From positions 62,001 through 126,000 of the forward strand of contig CAVYKK010000029.1 in assembly GCA_963769045.1 (NCBI GenBank): 64,000 nucleotides of DNA, written 5' to 3'. Shown here piece by piece: positions 18,256 to 26,126 of the stretch (the stretch's first letter is position 1; every line of letters starts with the position of its first letter). The DNA comes from Methanocella_A sp963769045 (lineage in GTDB: Archaea > Halobacteriota > Methanocellia > Methanocellales > Methanocellaceae). Both the position numbers and the translations under genes were made by a program. The notes under the pieces are model-generated. The model had not been told where the DNA came from, did no database searches, and saw only the letters and a program-made list of their open reading frames with translations.

Positions 18256-18416
18256 TTTAAGTGAAATTAATTACATTTGATAATTTTTTAACATATGAAC
18301 GAAATTAAATGGTTATTTTACGATTATAAATGAAATATCAGCGTTATATTCGATATGCGCCTGTATATACGGCATAAATTATGTCATACCGGTACCTATG
18401 CTTCCCGGTTTACAGG

Positions 18417-18453
18417 AAAAAGTATTGGCCCGGCAAAATATATCGCCGGGCCA
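18417..18453 (-). terminator. Hairpin terminator of silk-like gene 3
   Basis: TGGCCCGGC (18426-18434) pairs with GCCGGGCCA (18445-18453) across a 10-base AT-rich loop, followed on the minus strand by five T (18417-18421). It starts about 10 bases after the stop at 18463. Confidence 0.8.
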
Positions 18454-18462
18454 TATCTGTTT

Positions 18463-20694
18463 TTACCGTCGGCCCATGGGCATTCTACCCATGCCGGTTC
18501 CCATGCCGGTTCCCATGCCGGTTCCCATGCCGGTACCCATGCCGGTACCCATGCCGGTACCGCCGAACTGTCCGGGCTGTGTGAACTTAGTCGGGGTCAT
18601 CGGCGTGCCAATTCCCCTGCCCTGGAGATTTGTCGGCTGATTGAAGCCCGTAGGCTGCTGGAACTGCTGTTGCTGGAACTGCCTGGGCATACCAGTCTGA
18701 CCGCCAGTCGGTCCGCCAACCTTAGCCGTAGGCATACCGGTCTTACCGGCCAGTCCGCCCTGGGCCATACCGGTCGGGCCACCTGTCGGCCCACCGATCC
18801 TCGTAGTAGGCATGCCAGCGCCAGCTTTACCAGCCGCTCCACCCGCAGTAATGCCAGTCGGCATTCCTGCGCCGCCCGTTCCAAGGTTCTTCGCCGCGTT
18901 CTGGATGTTGGATATCGTGTTCTGCGAAGTGGCACCTGTCTGCGTACCCTGTTGGGTCGCCTTTAATATTTGTTGCGCACCGGGCGTGTTGAACTGTTTG
19001 GACTGCGTCAGCTGCTGTGCTGCCTTAGTGGGATTTCCACCGCTGGCCGCCGCAGCCGCAGCCGCAGAAGCTGCTGCAACTCCGCCAGCATCCTTTGATC
19101 CGGATGCTGCCGCCGCAGCCGCAGCTGCTGCTGATGCTCCTCCGCTGCCACCGACTGCTGTCGATGCAGCAGCCGCAGCCGCACCTGCATTTCCGCCTCC
19201 TGATGCAGCAGCCGCAGCAGCCGCAGCCGCAGCCGCACCACCTGCTCCGGCACCACCACTGGCCGCCGCGGATGCAGCCGCAGCCGCAGCCGCACCACCG
19301 GCACCACTGCCTGCTGCAGCCGCAGCAGCAGCCGCAGCCGCGCTACCTGAGCCGCCACCGGCTGATACCGCAGCAGCAGCCGCAGCCGCAGCCGCACCAC
19401 CGGCACCGCCGCCATTGGTTGCTGTTGCTGCTGCCGCAGCAGCCGCTGCTGAACCACCGGCAGCACTGCCACCGGCAGCAGCCGCCGCTGCCGCCGCCGC
19501 GGATGCTGAGCCTCCACCGGCTGATACCGCAGCAGCAGCCGCAGCAGCAGCCGCACCACCTACACCGGCACCACCTGTGGCCGCCGCCGCAGCAGCAGCC
19601 GCCGCTGCTGAACCACCGGCACCTGTGCCACCTGCTGCCGCCGCAGCCGCAGCAGCCGCGGATGCACTACCTCCGCCCGCTGCAACTGCCGATGCGGCTG
19701 CCGCAGCCGCCGCACCACCGGCACCACCGCTGGACGCTGCCGCAGCCGCAGCCGCAGCCGCAGCACCACCGGCACCACCGGCTCCCGCAGCAGCCGCAGC
19801 AGCAGCTGCCGCGCTACCTGAGCCTCCACCGGCCGATACCGCAGCAGCAGCCGCAGCCGCAGCCGCACCACCGACACCGGCACCACCATCAGCAGCCGCC
19901 GCAGCCGCAGCAGCAGCCGCAGCGCCACCGGGGAAATTACCTCCGGCCGCCGCAGCAGCCGCAGCAGCCGCAGCCGCTGAACCGCCACCGGCAGACACTG
20001 CTGACGCAGCCGCAGCCGCAGCCGCACCACCGACACCGGCACCACCATCAGCAGCCGCCGCCGCAGCCGCAGCCGCAGCCGCACCGCCAAGACCGCTGCC
20101 GCCTGCCGCAGCCGCAGCCGCAGCCGCAGCCGCCGATGTGCCGCCGCCTGCTGCAACCGCTGCCGCCGCCGCAGCCGCAGCCGCACCACCGACACCGGCA
20201 CCACCATCAGCAGCCGCAGCAGCCGCAGCAGCAGCCGCAGAGCCGCCGGGGAAATTACCTCCGGCCGCCGCAGCCGCAGCCGCAGCCGCCGCGCTGGACC
20301 CGCCGCCTGCAGATACTGCCGCTGCAGCCGCAGCTGCTGCCGCACCACCCGCACCACTGCTGCCAGATGCCGCCGCCGCAGCCGCAGCCGCAGCCGCGCT
20401 GCCTGGCGCTGCCGCCGCCGCAGCCGCAGCCGCAGCCGCCGCGTCTCCACCGGACGCCGCAGCCGCTGCAGCCGCAGCTACAGCTGCAGCATCATCAGGG
20501 CTTGCACCGCCGGCCGTCGCAGCTGCTGCTGCGGCACTGGCGAAACTATTCTGATCTGTTCCCATACCGATTCCATCGGCCGCGTCACCATTCGTGGCAT
20601 ATACTATGCCGGAAAACTGTGTCGAGCATAATATTATGACTGACATTAAAATGCTTAACGCAGCTAACAGGCTTGTGTTAGTCTTTTTTGTCGT
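18463..20694 (-). CDS. Silk-like secreted protein 3 (mostly poly-Ala/Gly), apparent ACG start
   Basis: About 743 residues. A signal peptide (TKKTNTSLLAALSILMSVII, then LCSTQFSGIVYA) leads almost directly into Ala/Gly repeats (about 50-575), with no N-domain. Spacers are GGAGVGG, GGNFPGG, GGSGLGG and GGGSGS. The post-repeat module with FNTPGA follows, then a Gly/Pro/Thr/Gln tail ending in six MGTG-type repeats and RMPMGRR. The basic n-region precedes the first ATG (20646) by 16 codons. The only codon correctly placed after GGGGGTGGA is ACG at 20694, in the same place as ATG in the gene at 22426. Likely an exported structural protein; no enzyme motif is visible. Confidence 0.87.
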   Translation of the reverse strand, partial: TTKKTNTSLLAALSILMSVIILCSTQFSGIVYATNGDAADGIGMGTDQNSFASAAAAAATAGGASPDDAAAVAAAAAAAASGGDAAAAAAAAAAAAPGSAAAAAAAAAASGSSGAGGAAAAAAAAAVSAGGGSSAAAAAAAAAAGGNFPGGSAAAAAAAAAADGGAGVGGAAAAAAAAAVAAGGGTSAAAAAAAAAAGGSGLGGAAAAAAAAAAADGGAGVGGAAAAAAASAVSAGGGSAAAAAAAAAAAGGNFPGGAAAAAAAAAAADGGAGVGGAAAAAAAAAVSAGGGSGSAAAAAAAAAGAGGAGGAAAAAAAAAASSGGAGGAAAAAAASAVAAGGGSASAAAAAAAAAGGTGAGGSAAAAAAAAAATGGAGVGGAAAAAAAAAVSAGGGSASAAAAAAAAAGGSAAGGSAAAAAAAATATNGGGAGGAAAAAAAAAVSAGGGSGSAAAAAAAAAAGSGAGGAAAAAAASAAASGGAGAGGAAAAAAAAAAASGGGNAGAAAAAASTAVGGSGGASAAAAAAAAASGSKDAGGVAAASAAAAAAASGGNPTKAAQQLTQSKQFNTPGAQQILKATQQGTQTGATSQNTISNIQNAAKNLGTGGAGMPTGITAGGAAGKAGAGMPTTRIGGPTGGPTGMAQGGLAGKTGMPTAKVGGPTGGQTGMPRQFQQQQFQQPTGFNQPTNLQGRGIGTPMTPTKFTQPGQFGGTGMGTGMGTGMGTGMGTGMGTGMGRMPMGRR
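19230..20350 (-). repeat. Tandem repeats of 156-159 bp inside silk-like gene 3
   Basis: The spacer codons for GGAGVGG recur at 19871, 20030 and 20189, again exactly 159 bases apart, with slightly shorter units before 19871. Alanine is written as GCT and GCG. Confidence 0.85.
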
Positions 20695-20748
20695 AACTCC
20701 ACCCCCATCTCTGATATGCTATTTTCGTGTACAGGGTGAATATGTATC

Positions 20749-20778
20749 GATAATAGATTTGATGCAATAATTAACGAT
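20749..20778 (-). promoter_or_regulatory. Conserved 30-bp upstream element, silk-like gene 3
   Basis: Minus strand reads ATCGTTAATTATTGC followed by ATCAAATCTATTATC. It matches the elements at 18226-18255 and 22481-22510 in sequence and in distance to the start. Confidence 0.75.
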
Positions 20779-20921
20779 TTTTTTACTAAATTGCTTAAAA
20801 ATGCAGTTATTTGTATAAAATAGTCAGCATTTTGCCTTAATTTCGGTTAAAAATGCATAATTAACGTTAATTAATACAATGTGATTGCGGACAAGCGAGT
20901 TGTGCCGGGAATGCTGATAAT

Positions 20922-20949
20922 AAAAAAGGGCCGGCGGATTAGCCGCCGG
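20922..20949 (-). terminator. Hairpin terminator of silk-like family gene 4
   Basis: CCGGCGG (20931-20937) pairs with CCGCCGG (20943-20949) with a 5-base loop, followed on the minus strand by CCC and six T (20922-20927). It lies 13 bases after the stop at 20963. Confidence 0.82.
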
Positions 20950-20962
20950 TTTACGTTAGTAT

Positions 20963-22426
20963 TTACCTGCGACCGCCGCCCATGCGCATGCCGCTACCAA
21001 TGCCGGCGCCCATTGCGCCGACGGGCTTAATGTTGCCCATGCCAGTGCCGATGCCGGTGCCTAAGCTGGCCGGCCGGAAACCGGCAGCATTGCCCATCCC
21101 TGTGCCGATGTTGCCGACGGCCGGCTTCTGGAAGGACTGCACGTTAGGTGTGCCGATCCGGTTTCCTGCCCCGATGCCGGCACCGATGTTGCCCTGCCTC
21201 TCTAAGGAAGGCACATTAGGAGTACCGATCTTACCGCCGGCGCCTATGCCTGCACCGATGTTGCCCGCCCGCTCTAAGGAAGGCACGTTAGGAGCGCCGA
21301 TCTTGCCACCTGCTCCGATCCCGGTCACGCCCCTGCGGAATTCGTTGAACTCGTTGCGCCCGAAGTCGCGGTCGTGAATCGGGAAGCGCCCGTTGAACCG
21401 GTCGAAGTCGAAGAACGAGACGAAACCGCTGCCGAAGAAGAACGGGTTGAACCCGATGAAGCTCGAGAAGAAGATCGGGAACGGTGTCAGGAACGGCACG
21501 AAGACCGGTGCCAGGATCGGTATGGGCTGTGCGTAGACGATCGGCAGCACCTGCGGGTAGGACGCGCCGTAATAGCTGCTGAGCGTACTGACCATCTGCG
21601 GGAACGCGACCATGTACAGGCGCATGCTCTGCGCATCGATGATCAGCTGCGTCGGCTGCTGCATCGTGAACGCCTGCATTTTGCCGTCCGGCGGAATGAT
21701 GCTGACCGCGTTGACGTTGAAGGTCGCCTGCGAGCCCTGGGCGCCCTGGTAGGCCATGTCTACGTCGATGACGACGACCTTCGGATCGGTCCGGATCGTA
21801 TCGTAGACCTGGTTACTGTTGATGTAGCCAGCCTGCTGGATCGCGCTGTCGAGGTTCGTGAGATCGACCTGCAGCGTGTTCTGCGACGGGTCAATCACGC
21901 CGGCCAGCGGCGTCTTCAGCGCGTACACTGCGGCAGTCCCCGAGTCCGGACTGGAGATGGCAAACCCGATTACCTGGAACCCCAGCTGGTTGCCCTGCTG
22001 CGATACAGGGATGACCGCCAGGCTCATGCGGTTGGTGCCTGCCGTGAAGCCCTTGAGCCCTTCGAGACCGGGGATCGACAGTAACCCGGTGTCGCTGGCA
22101 GCCGGTGCCGCATTGCCGCCAGTGTAAGGCGTCTGCTGAGTGATGGGCATCTGCTGACCGTAGGGCATCTGCTGGTCATTGTATGCCGGCATACCATAGG
22201 CCGCCGGCATCCCGTATCCGCCATACGCCGGCATGTCATAGCCGCTGTATGCGGGTATGCCATAGCCACCGTACGCGGGTATGCCGTAGCCGTCGTACCC
22301 GAAAGGCACGGACATCGGGAGCAGCTGTGCGCCGGCCACTCCAGAGAAAAGTGTCGAGCAAAGCATCGCGATGATGACAGCGATGCTTAACGCTGCTAAA
22401 ATGTTAAGTTTGTTCTGCTTCTTCAT
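20963..22426 (-). CDS. Silk-like family secreted protein 4 (N-domain, no poly-Ala)
   Basis: 487 residues: signal peptide (MKKQNKLNILAALSIAVIIA, then MLCSTLFSGVAGAQ), a GYGIPAYGG-type Tyr/Gly/Pro repeat (about 40-85), the shared N-domain (about 115-290; SIPGLEGLKGFTAGTNRMS, IPPDGKMQAF), a Pro/Phe hydrophobic block, and a tail of GKIGAPNVPSLER and GNIGAGIGAG repeats ending in RMGGGRR. Its N-domain and signal are closest to silk-like protein 2. The ATG at 22426 follows GGGGTGGATC and gives the expected MKK n-region; a longer frame to 22468 is less likely. It may anchor or nucleate the Ala/Gly proteins (inference). Confidence 0.88.
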   Translation of the reverse strand: MKKQNKLNILAALSIAVIIAMLCSTLFSGVAGAQLLPMSVPFGYDGYGIPAYGGYGIPAYSGYDMPAYGGYGMPAAYGMPAYNDQQMPYGQQMPITQQTPYTGGNAAPAASDTGLLSIPGLEGLKGFTAGTNRMSLAVIPVSQQGNQLGFQVIGFAISSPDSGTAAVYALKTPLAGVIDPSQNTLQVDLTNLDSAIQQAGYINSNQVYDTIRTDPKVVVIDVDMAYQGAQGSQATFNVNAVSIIPPDGKMQAFTMQQPTQLIIDAQSMRLYMVAFPQMVSTLSSYYGASYPQVLPIVYAQPIPILAPVFVPFLTPFPIFFSSFIGFNPFFFGSGFVSFFDFDRFNGRFPIHDRDFGRNEFNEFRRGVTGIGAGGKIGAPNVPSLERAGNIGAGIGAGGKIGTPNVPSLERQGNIGAGIGAGNRIGTPNVQSFQKPAVGNIGTGMGNAAGFRPASLGTGIGTGMGNIKPVGAMGAGIGSGMRMGGGRR

Positions 22427-22480
22427 GATCCACCCCTTTTTCAATTTGCCATATACGCTATCAATCAAGGGGAATTGGAG

Positions 22481-22510
22481 ATATTACATTTAAGGCAATA
22501 ATAAACGATA
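22481..22510 (-). promoter_or_regulatory. Conserved 30-bp upstream element, silk-like family gene 4
   Basis: Minus strand reads TATCGTTTATTATTGC then CTTAAATGTAATAT. It is the third copy of the shared element, ending 55 bases before the ATG at 22426. Confidence 0.7.
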
Positions 22511-22627
22511 TTCGAATTAATTCGCCGAAACAAACAATAGTTTAATGTTATATGGCAATATCTTTCCGGAAATACGATAGCAATGGTTATTAAGCCTTAA
22601 AAATAGAAAAGGTGTCGCATGGCAGGC

Positions 22628-23149
22628 TTACGCACAGCGGCGACAGATGTACTCGATATCGTACTCGCCGACGCCGTCCTCGATACGACCTTTGAGCATC
22701 TTCTTGCCGATCATCAGGTGCATCTTGCCGCAGCGGGAGCACTTCTTGAGCTTGAACTCGTCGTACCAGGCAGGTATGACGTCGAACTCGAACGAAGCCT
22801 CGTCGAGGTCCACGACCTGCCGGGCCACATTCCTGGCCTGCTTGATCTCCAGCCCGGTATTCTGTGAAATGTCATAGGCCATGTAGCTGATGAGCAGAGT
22901 GCGCTCTACTCCGCTGAAGATGTCCTCGAAGATGTCCTCGATAATGTCCCGGACCGGTGCGCCGGCCAGATCGATCGGCGTCTCGTCGTAGTCCGAGATG
23001 CATTTGATGAAGGGCTCGGATGCCGATGATGCCGGAGGCTCGGTCGAATCCATGATCTTCGTGCCACACAGCGGGCACTTACCCGCGATGAGCTCCTCCT
23101 CGAAGGTCTCTTCTTTACAACCTGGGCAGCGCATATGTCGCATCACCAT
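22628..23149 (-). CDS. Zinc-ribbon protein of unknown function
   Basis: A 173-residue protein with four CxxC pairs: RCPGCKEE and KCPLCGTK near the N-terminus, and KCSRCGKMH and YICRRCA near the C-terminus. This suggests two zinc ribbons around an acidic, partly helical core (VRDIIEDIFEDIFSGVERT). It is soluble and its role is unknown; nucleic-acid or protein binding would fit. It begins one base after the arginine decarboxylase stop, so the two are co-transcribed. In-frame ATGs at 23143 and 23134 are alternative starts; no clear ribosome site separates them. Confidence 0.8.
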   Translation of the reverse strand: MVMRHMRCPGCKEETFEEELIAGKCPLCGTKIMDSTEPPASSASEPFIKCISDYDETPIDLAGAPVRDIIEDIFEDIFSGVERTLLISYMAYDISQNTGLEIKQARNVARQVVDLDEASFEFDVIPAWYDEFKLKKCSRCGKMHLMIGKKMLKGRIEDGVGEYDIEYICRRCA

Positions 23150-23150
23150 T

Positions 23151-23651
23151 TTATAATATGAACACGGCAGCAGATATAACTGTTGTCCAGTTACCCTCGT
23201 CGTCTACTTCCGCAGTCTTCGAAATGTTCATTGTCTTCTCGGGCTTCTCCTTTGTCCACGTAAAGAGCATGTTTTCCGCCAGCCTTTCCGCATATTTGCC
23301 CGCACAGTCCTCGGTCTCGCCGTAGGAGTGGTGCTCGGACAGGTACCCGAAGCTCTTGTTGCGGTCTTTGGGGATCGCACACCCGATGGACGCGGCAATC
23401 CGCCTGCTGGGCTCGTTGGACGAGTTACGGGACATGACGGTGAAGACGATCTCGCCGGGGTACAGCTCTTTAAGGCCGTCGGTGCTGTTGATGATATCGC
23501 ACTTCGGCGGCAGGATAGAGCTGACCGTCACCAGGTTGAACTTCTCGATGCCCGCGTCTCGCAGGGCCATCTCGAACGATTCCAGCATCTCCCTGTGCCG
23601 GCCGACGCCGCTGGTGAAAAACACCTTCTTTGGTACAAGCCCTTGTCTCAT
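23151..23651 (-). CDS. pdaD: Pyruvoyl-dependent arginine decarboxylase
   Basis: A 166-residue proenzyme that makes agmatine from arginine, the first step of archaeal polyamine synthesis and of agmatidine supply. The self-cleavage site is visible in TVSSILPPKC: cleavage between the two serines gives the pyruvoyl group on the second. Later family residues include GEIVFTVMSRN and the glutamate in YGETEDCAGKYAERLAE. The ATG at 23651 follows GGGAGAT with good spacing; an upstream in-frame ATG at 23675 is unlikely. It probably forms an operon with the zinc-ribbon gene. Confidence 0.94.
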   Translation of the reverse strand: MRQGLVPKKVFFTSGVGRHREMLESFEMALRDAGIEKFNLVTVSSILPPKCDIINSTDGLKELYPGEIVFTVMSRNSSNEPSRRIAASIGCAIPKDRNKSFGYLSEHHSYGETEDCAGKYAERLAENMLFTWTKEKPEKTMNISKTAEVDDEGNWTTVISAAVFIL

Positions 23652-23725
23652 TTGTTTATCTCCCGTCAATGTCAATCGTAAAGCATATGTCCAATCAGGC
23701 CCCAGTATGTCCTGGTGTATAATAT

Positions 23726-23929
23726 TTGGCCAGTCTGAAGATCAATCTTATCGAGTGTGGCGTTTCGATTGCCATCCTTGCGGGCTTCATTGCCCTGTTC
23801 GCTATTGCGGGGGACATAGCAGGAGAATGGTCGAATTTCGCCTACCTTGCGATTCTCCTTGCGTTCACGATTGCCATGTGCCTTTTCGGATGGAAGCTCG
23901 CTCCCTACTTATACGATCATTACAGCTGA
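23726..23929 (+). CDS. Small two-helix membrane protein
   Basis: A 67-residue open frame with two hydrophobic segments (GVSIAILAGFIALFAIAG and FAYLAILLAFTIAMCLFGW) and a polar tail. It starts with TTG at 23726, shortly after a TATA-like GTATAATATT, so the transcript may be leaderless. It is divergent from pdaD. Function is unknown. The hydrophobic pattern supports a real gene despite the small size. Confidence 0.55.
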   Translation: MASLKINLIECGVSIAILAGFIALFAIAGDIAGEWSNFAYLAILLAFTIAMCLFGWKLAPYLYDHYS

Positions 23930-24004
23930 AGCCGTAAAACGATCAAGTGCTTATATACGCACTGCATTTTTAAACTTTTCGCGTGAAATGAGATAAGGAT
24001 GGTT

Positions 24005-25933
24005 TTACGATATATTTTGCGGAGCTTTTCCTGTTTTGCTTGTTAATTTGTCGTAATATCTCGCAACAACGCATCCCCGCGTGCATTTTCCGCAGTGGTC
24101 GCATCTCGTCTCGTCGACTTTGATTCCGCCCGTACGGTCCACCCTGATCGCCCGGCGGGGGCAGGCTTTCACGCAGATCATGCATCGGGCGCAGAGCGAC
24201 GCGCGCAGTACCTGCTTCACCGTGTCCTCAAAGAGCCTCAGTGCGGTTTCACGGTCGTCGGAGGACGCGTACACCTGGCCGCCGGCGAACAGCTTGGCCG
24301 TGCCCTGCTTCGCCCGGACAAGGGTCATGTCGAGGTCTTCGGAGTATGTCGGATTCCCGATAATCTTCAGCGTCTCGTTTACCGCTTCGTTCGACGCACG
24401 GCCATCGATGCTGAGCACTCCTTCGATGCTATAGCCGCCCGCGGTACACGGGCTGACGCCCCGTATTACGTCGAGTGCCATTTTCCTGCGGGCTTTAGGC
24501 TTCAGCGATATATTGCGCTCTTTCGCGATGTTCAGCATCTTGTTGGGGTGTGCCTTCCAGCGCCAGAAGCCTAAGTCCACGTACTCCGGCGGCAGCCCCG
24601 ACTCCCGCGCCCATGCATGGAGCTTCTCCTGCCACCCGCGGAACTTTTCCGGGTGCAGCTCACGCATGCGCACGTATTCAGCCTGCAGCGCAGAGGGGCA
24701 CAGCCAGCACCCGATGCGCTCAAAGCCCTGGTCGTACAACGGGTTGTACGGCAGATGCTCCATGCGGATGTACAGCCAGACCTCCAGCGCCCGCCAGTCC
24801 CGGATCGGATACACGCTGGTCTGACCCGGCACGAACGGGTTGTGTTCTACGGCACTGATGCCCCCGCGCTGGAACGATTCATATTTACGCTTGCCATCGA
24901 TGGTGATCGTTTCGCCGGCAGAGAGGAAGCTTGTTATGGGCCCGAGCTTGCAGACCTTGCAGCACCAGCGGAAGTCTTTGGCAGGGGGGCCAAAAGAGGG
25001 AAAGTGTTCCTCAAACGTTTTTCCCGCCCGCTCGATAGTCAGCTCGATCCCGCTGTCGCGGGTGAACTGCTCCACATATGCCACAGTTTCCGGGAACTCG
25101 AGCCCGGTATCCACAAAGAAGGCTTTCAGCTCCTTCACTGCCTTACGCGCGATCCACATGATGACAAGGCTGTCCTTGCCGCCGCTGAACGAGACGGTGA
25201 CCGGCAAGTCCCGGCGCTGGCCGGTGACGCCCCGGATGGTGTTGATGGCGTCTTTCTCCATGTCCCGGAGCCTGGCCTCATTCGCGGCCGCGGCGTCGCC
25301 GAGCGTGCTGATCCGTTCGTTCAGCTGCCTGTTGCCGCTGCCGATCTTCCTGATCTTCAGCGTGTTCTCCTCCGGGTCGGAGAGGCCTTTGCTATCCGTC
25401 CTGGCCACCCCGAAACCGCCGAACGTCTCGCTCGCCCTGACGAGCACTATATCGCCCGCCAGGATATCCGGCGTACATGCGGTGACCGAACGGCCGCTGA
25501 GGCCCTTGCCGTTGAGATGCTTCTCCCGGGGGACTTCAACGGTCACGATCCTCTTTGTCGCATGAGGGAGCAGTACCCTGGCACCCTCGTACCGGAGGTC
25601 AAGCCTGTAGGCTGCGTCCGCCAGGTCGTACGAAATAACCGCGATGGCCATCCCGTCGACGATGACTTCGTCGACCTTGTCGTCGCCCGGGATTTTGTTA
25701 AGCAATATGATACGATCGCCCAGCGGGTCGACACCGTAGTTGTCTATGAGCAGCTCGTGCAGTATGCCCCGTTCGAAGGGCGAACACGGCCTCACGTCAC
25801 CCGGGGGCGAAAGCGGCACAGTGCGCCCTTCGCTGCCGCAAGCTCCGCAAGTGCCAGCTATCAGGGGCACGTTACACTGATCGCACCAGAATATGTGATC
25901 GAGGGCCTGCTCGAAGGGCTTCCTTCCACTCAT
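24005..25933 (-). CDS. PAPS/APS reductase-family protein with zinc ribbon, PUA-like and ferredoxin domains
   Basis: A 642-residue multidomain protein. An N-terminal zinc ribbon (CDQC..CGACGS) precedes a PUA-like RNA-binding-type region (about 90-210). The adenine-nucleotide alpha-hydrolase core follows, with PP-loop VSFSGGKDSLVIMW (about 245) and RWCCKVCKLGPI. The C-terminal two-cluster ferredoxin is CARCMICVKACPRRAI and CDHCGKCTRGC. Related methanogen proteins are annotated as PAPS reductases. With CysC and the IMPase-like phosphatase at 5.6-6.9 kb it could complete assimilatory sulfate reduction. The PUA-like domain means a tRNA-thiolation role cannot be excluded. Confidence 0.85.
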   Translation of the reverse strand: MSGRKPFEQALDHIFWCDQCNVPLIAGTCGACGSEGRTVPLSPPGDVRPCSPFERGILHELLIDNYGVDPLGDRIILLNKIPGDDKVDEVIVDGMAIAVISYDLADAAYRLDLRYEGARVLLPHATKRIVTVEVPREKHLNGKGLSGRSVTACTPDILAGDIVLVRASETFGGFGVARTDSKGLSDPEENTLKIRKIGSGNRQLNERISTLGDAAAANEARLRDMEKDAINTIRGVTGQRRDLPVTVSFSGGKDSLVIMWIARKAVKELKAFFVDTGLEFPETVAYVEQFTRDSGIELTIERAGKTFEEHFPSFGPPAKDFRWCCKVCKLGPITSFLSAGETITIDGKRKYESFQRGGISAVEHNPFVPGQTSVYPIRDWRALEVWLYIRMEHLPYNPLYDQGFERIGCWLCPSALQAEYVRMRELHPEKFRGWQEKLHAWARESGLPPEYVDLGFWRWKAHPNKMLNIAKERNISLKPKARRKMALDVIRGVSPCTAGGYSIEGVLSIDGRASNEAVNETLKIIGNPTYSEDLDMTLVRAKQGTAKLFAGGQVYASSDDRETALRLFEDTVKQVLRASLCARCMICVKACPRRAIRVDRTGGIKVDETRCDHCGKCTRGCVVARYYDKLTSKTGKAPQNIS

Positions 25934-26103
25934 CGCGATATACAGAGCGCGGGATAGCTAAATACCTTATGTGAGGCCGGCAGAGCATGGAAAAGTACGG
26001 GACAGGACAGCTATCGCATCGGGGCGGGAAGTCACCATGGGCTTGCTGCTTTCCAGATTCAATGATCGCGCGATTAAGCTTAAGAAGACCTGCCAGATTA
26101 TTC

Positions 26104-26113
26104 AATATATTTA
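26104..26113 (+). promoter_or_regulatory. TATA box of the YjbQ-family gene
   Basis: AATATATTTA lies only about 14 bases before the ATG at 26127, so the mRNA should start at or next to the start codon (leaderless). This also argues against the longer in-frame start at 25971. Confidence 0.6.
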
Positions 26114-26126
26114 CCGGCGGAATACC

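Noticed and set aside
18812..20639. Two long plus-strand open frames (580 and 514 codons) opposite silk-like gene 3
   Set aside because: Stop-free only because of the GC-rich repeat; compositions (AAPPAP, PQPQP) are repeat artefacts.
12500..22400. Mycobacterial PE_PGRS-like proteins as an explanation of the Ala/Gly genes
   Set aside because: There is no PE domain. Spacing is poly-Ala with GGX and a 53-residue period, and a signal peptide and a different N-domain are present.
25971..26126. N-terminal extension of the YjbQ frame
   Set aside because: The TATA box at 26104 lies inside it, so the transcript starts after it.
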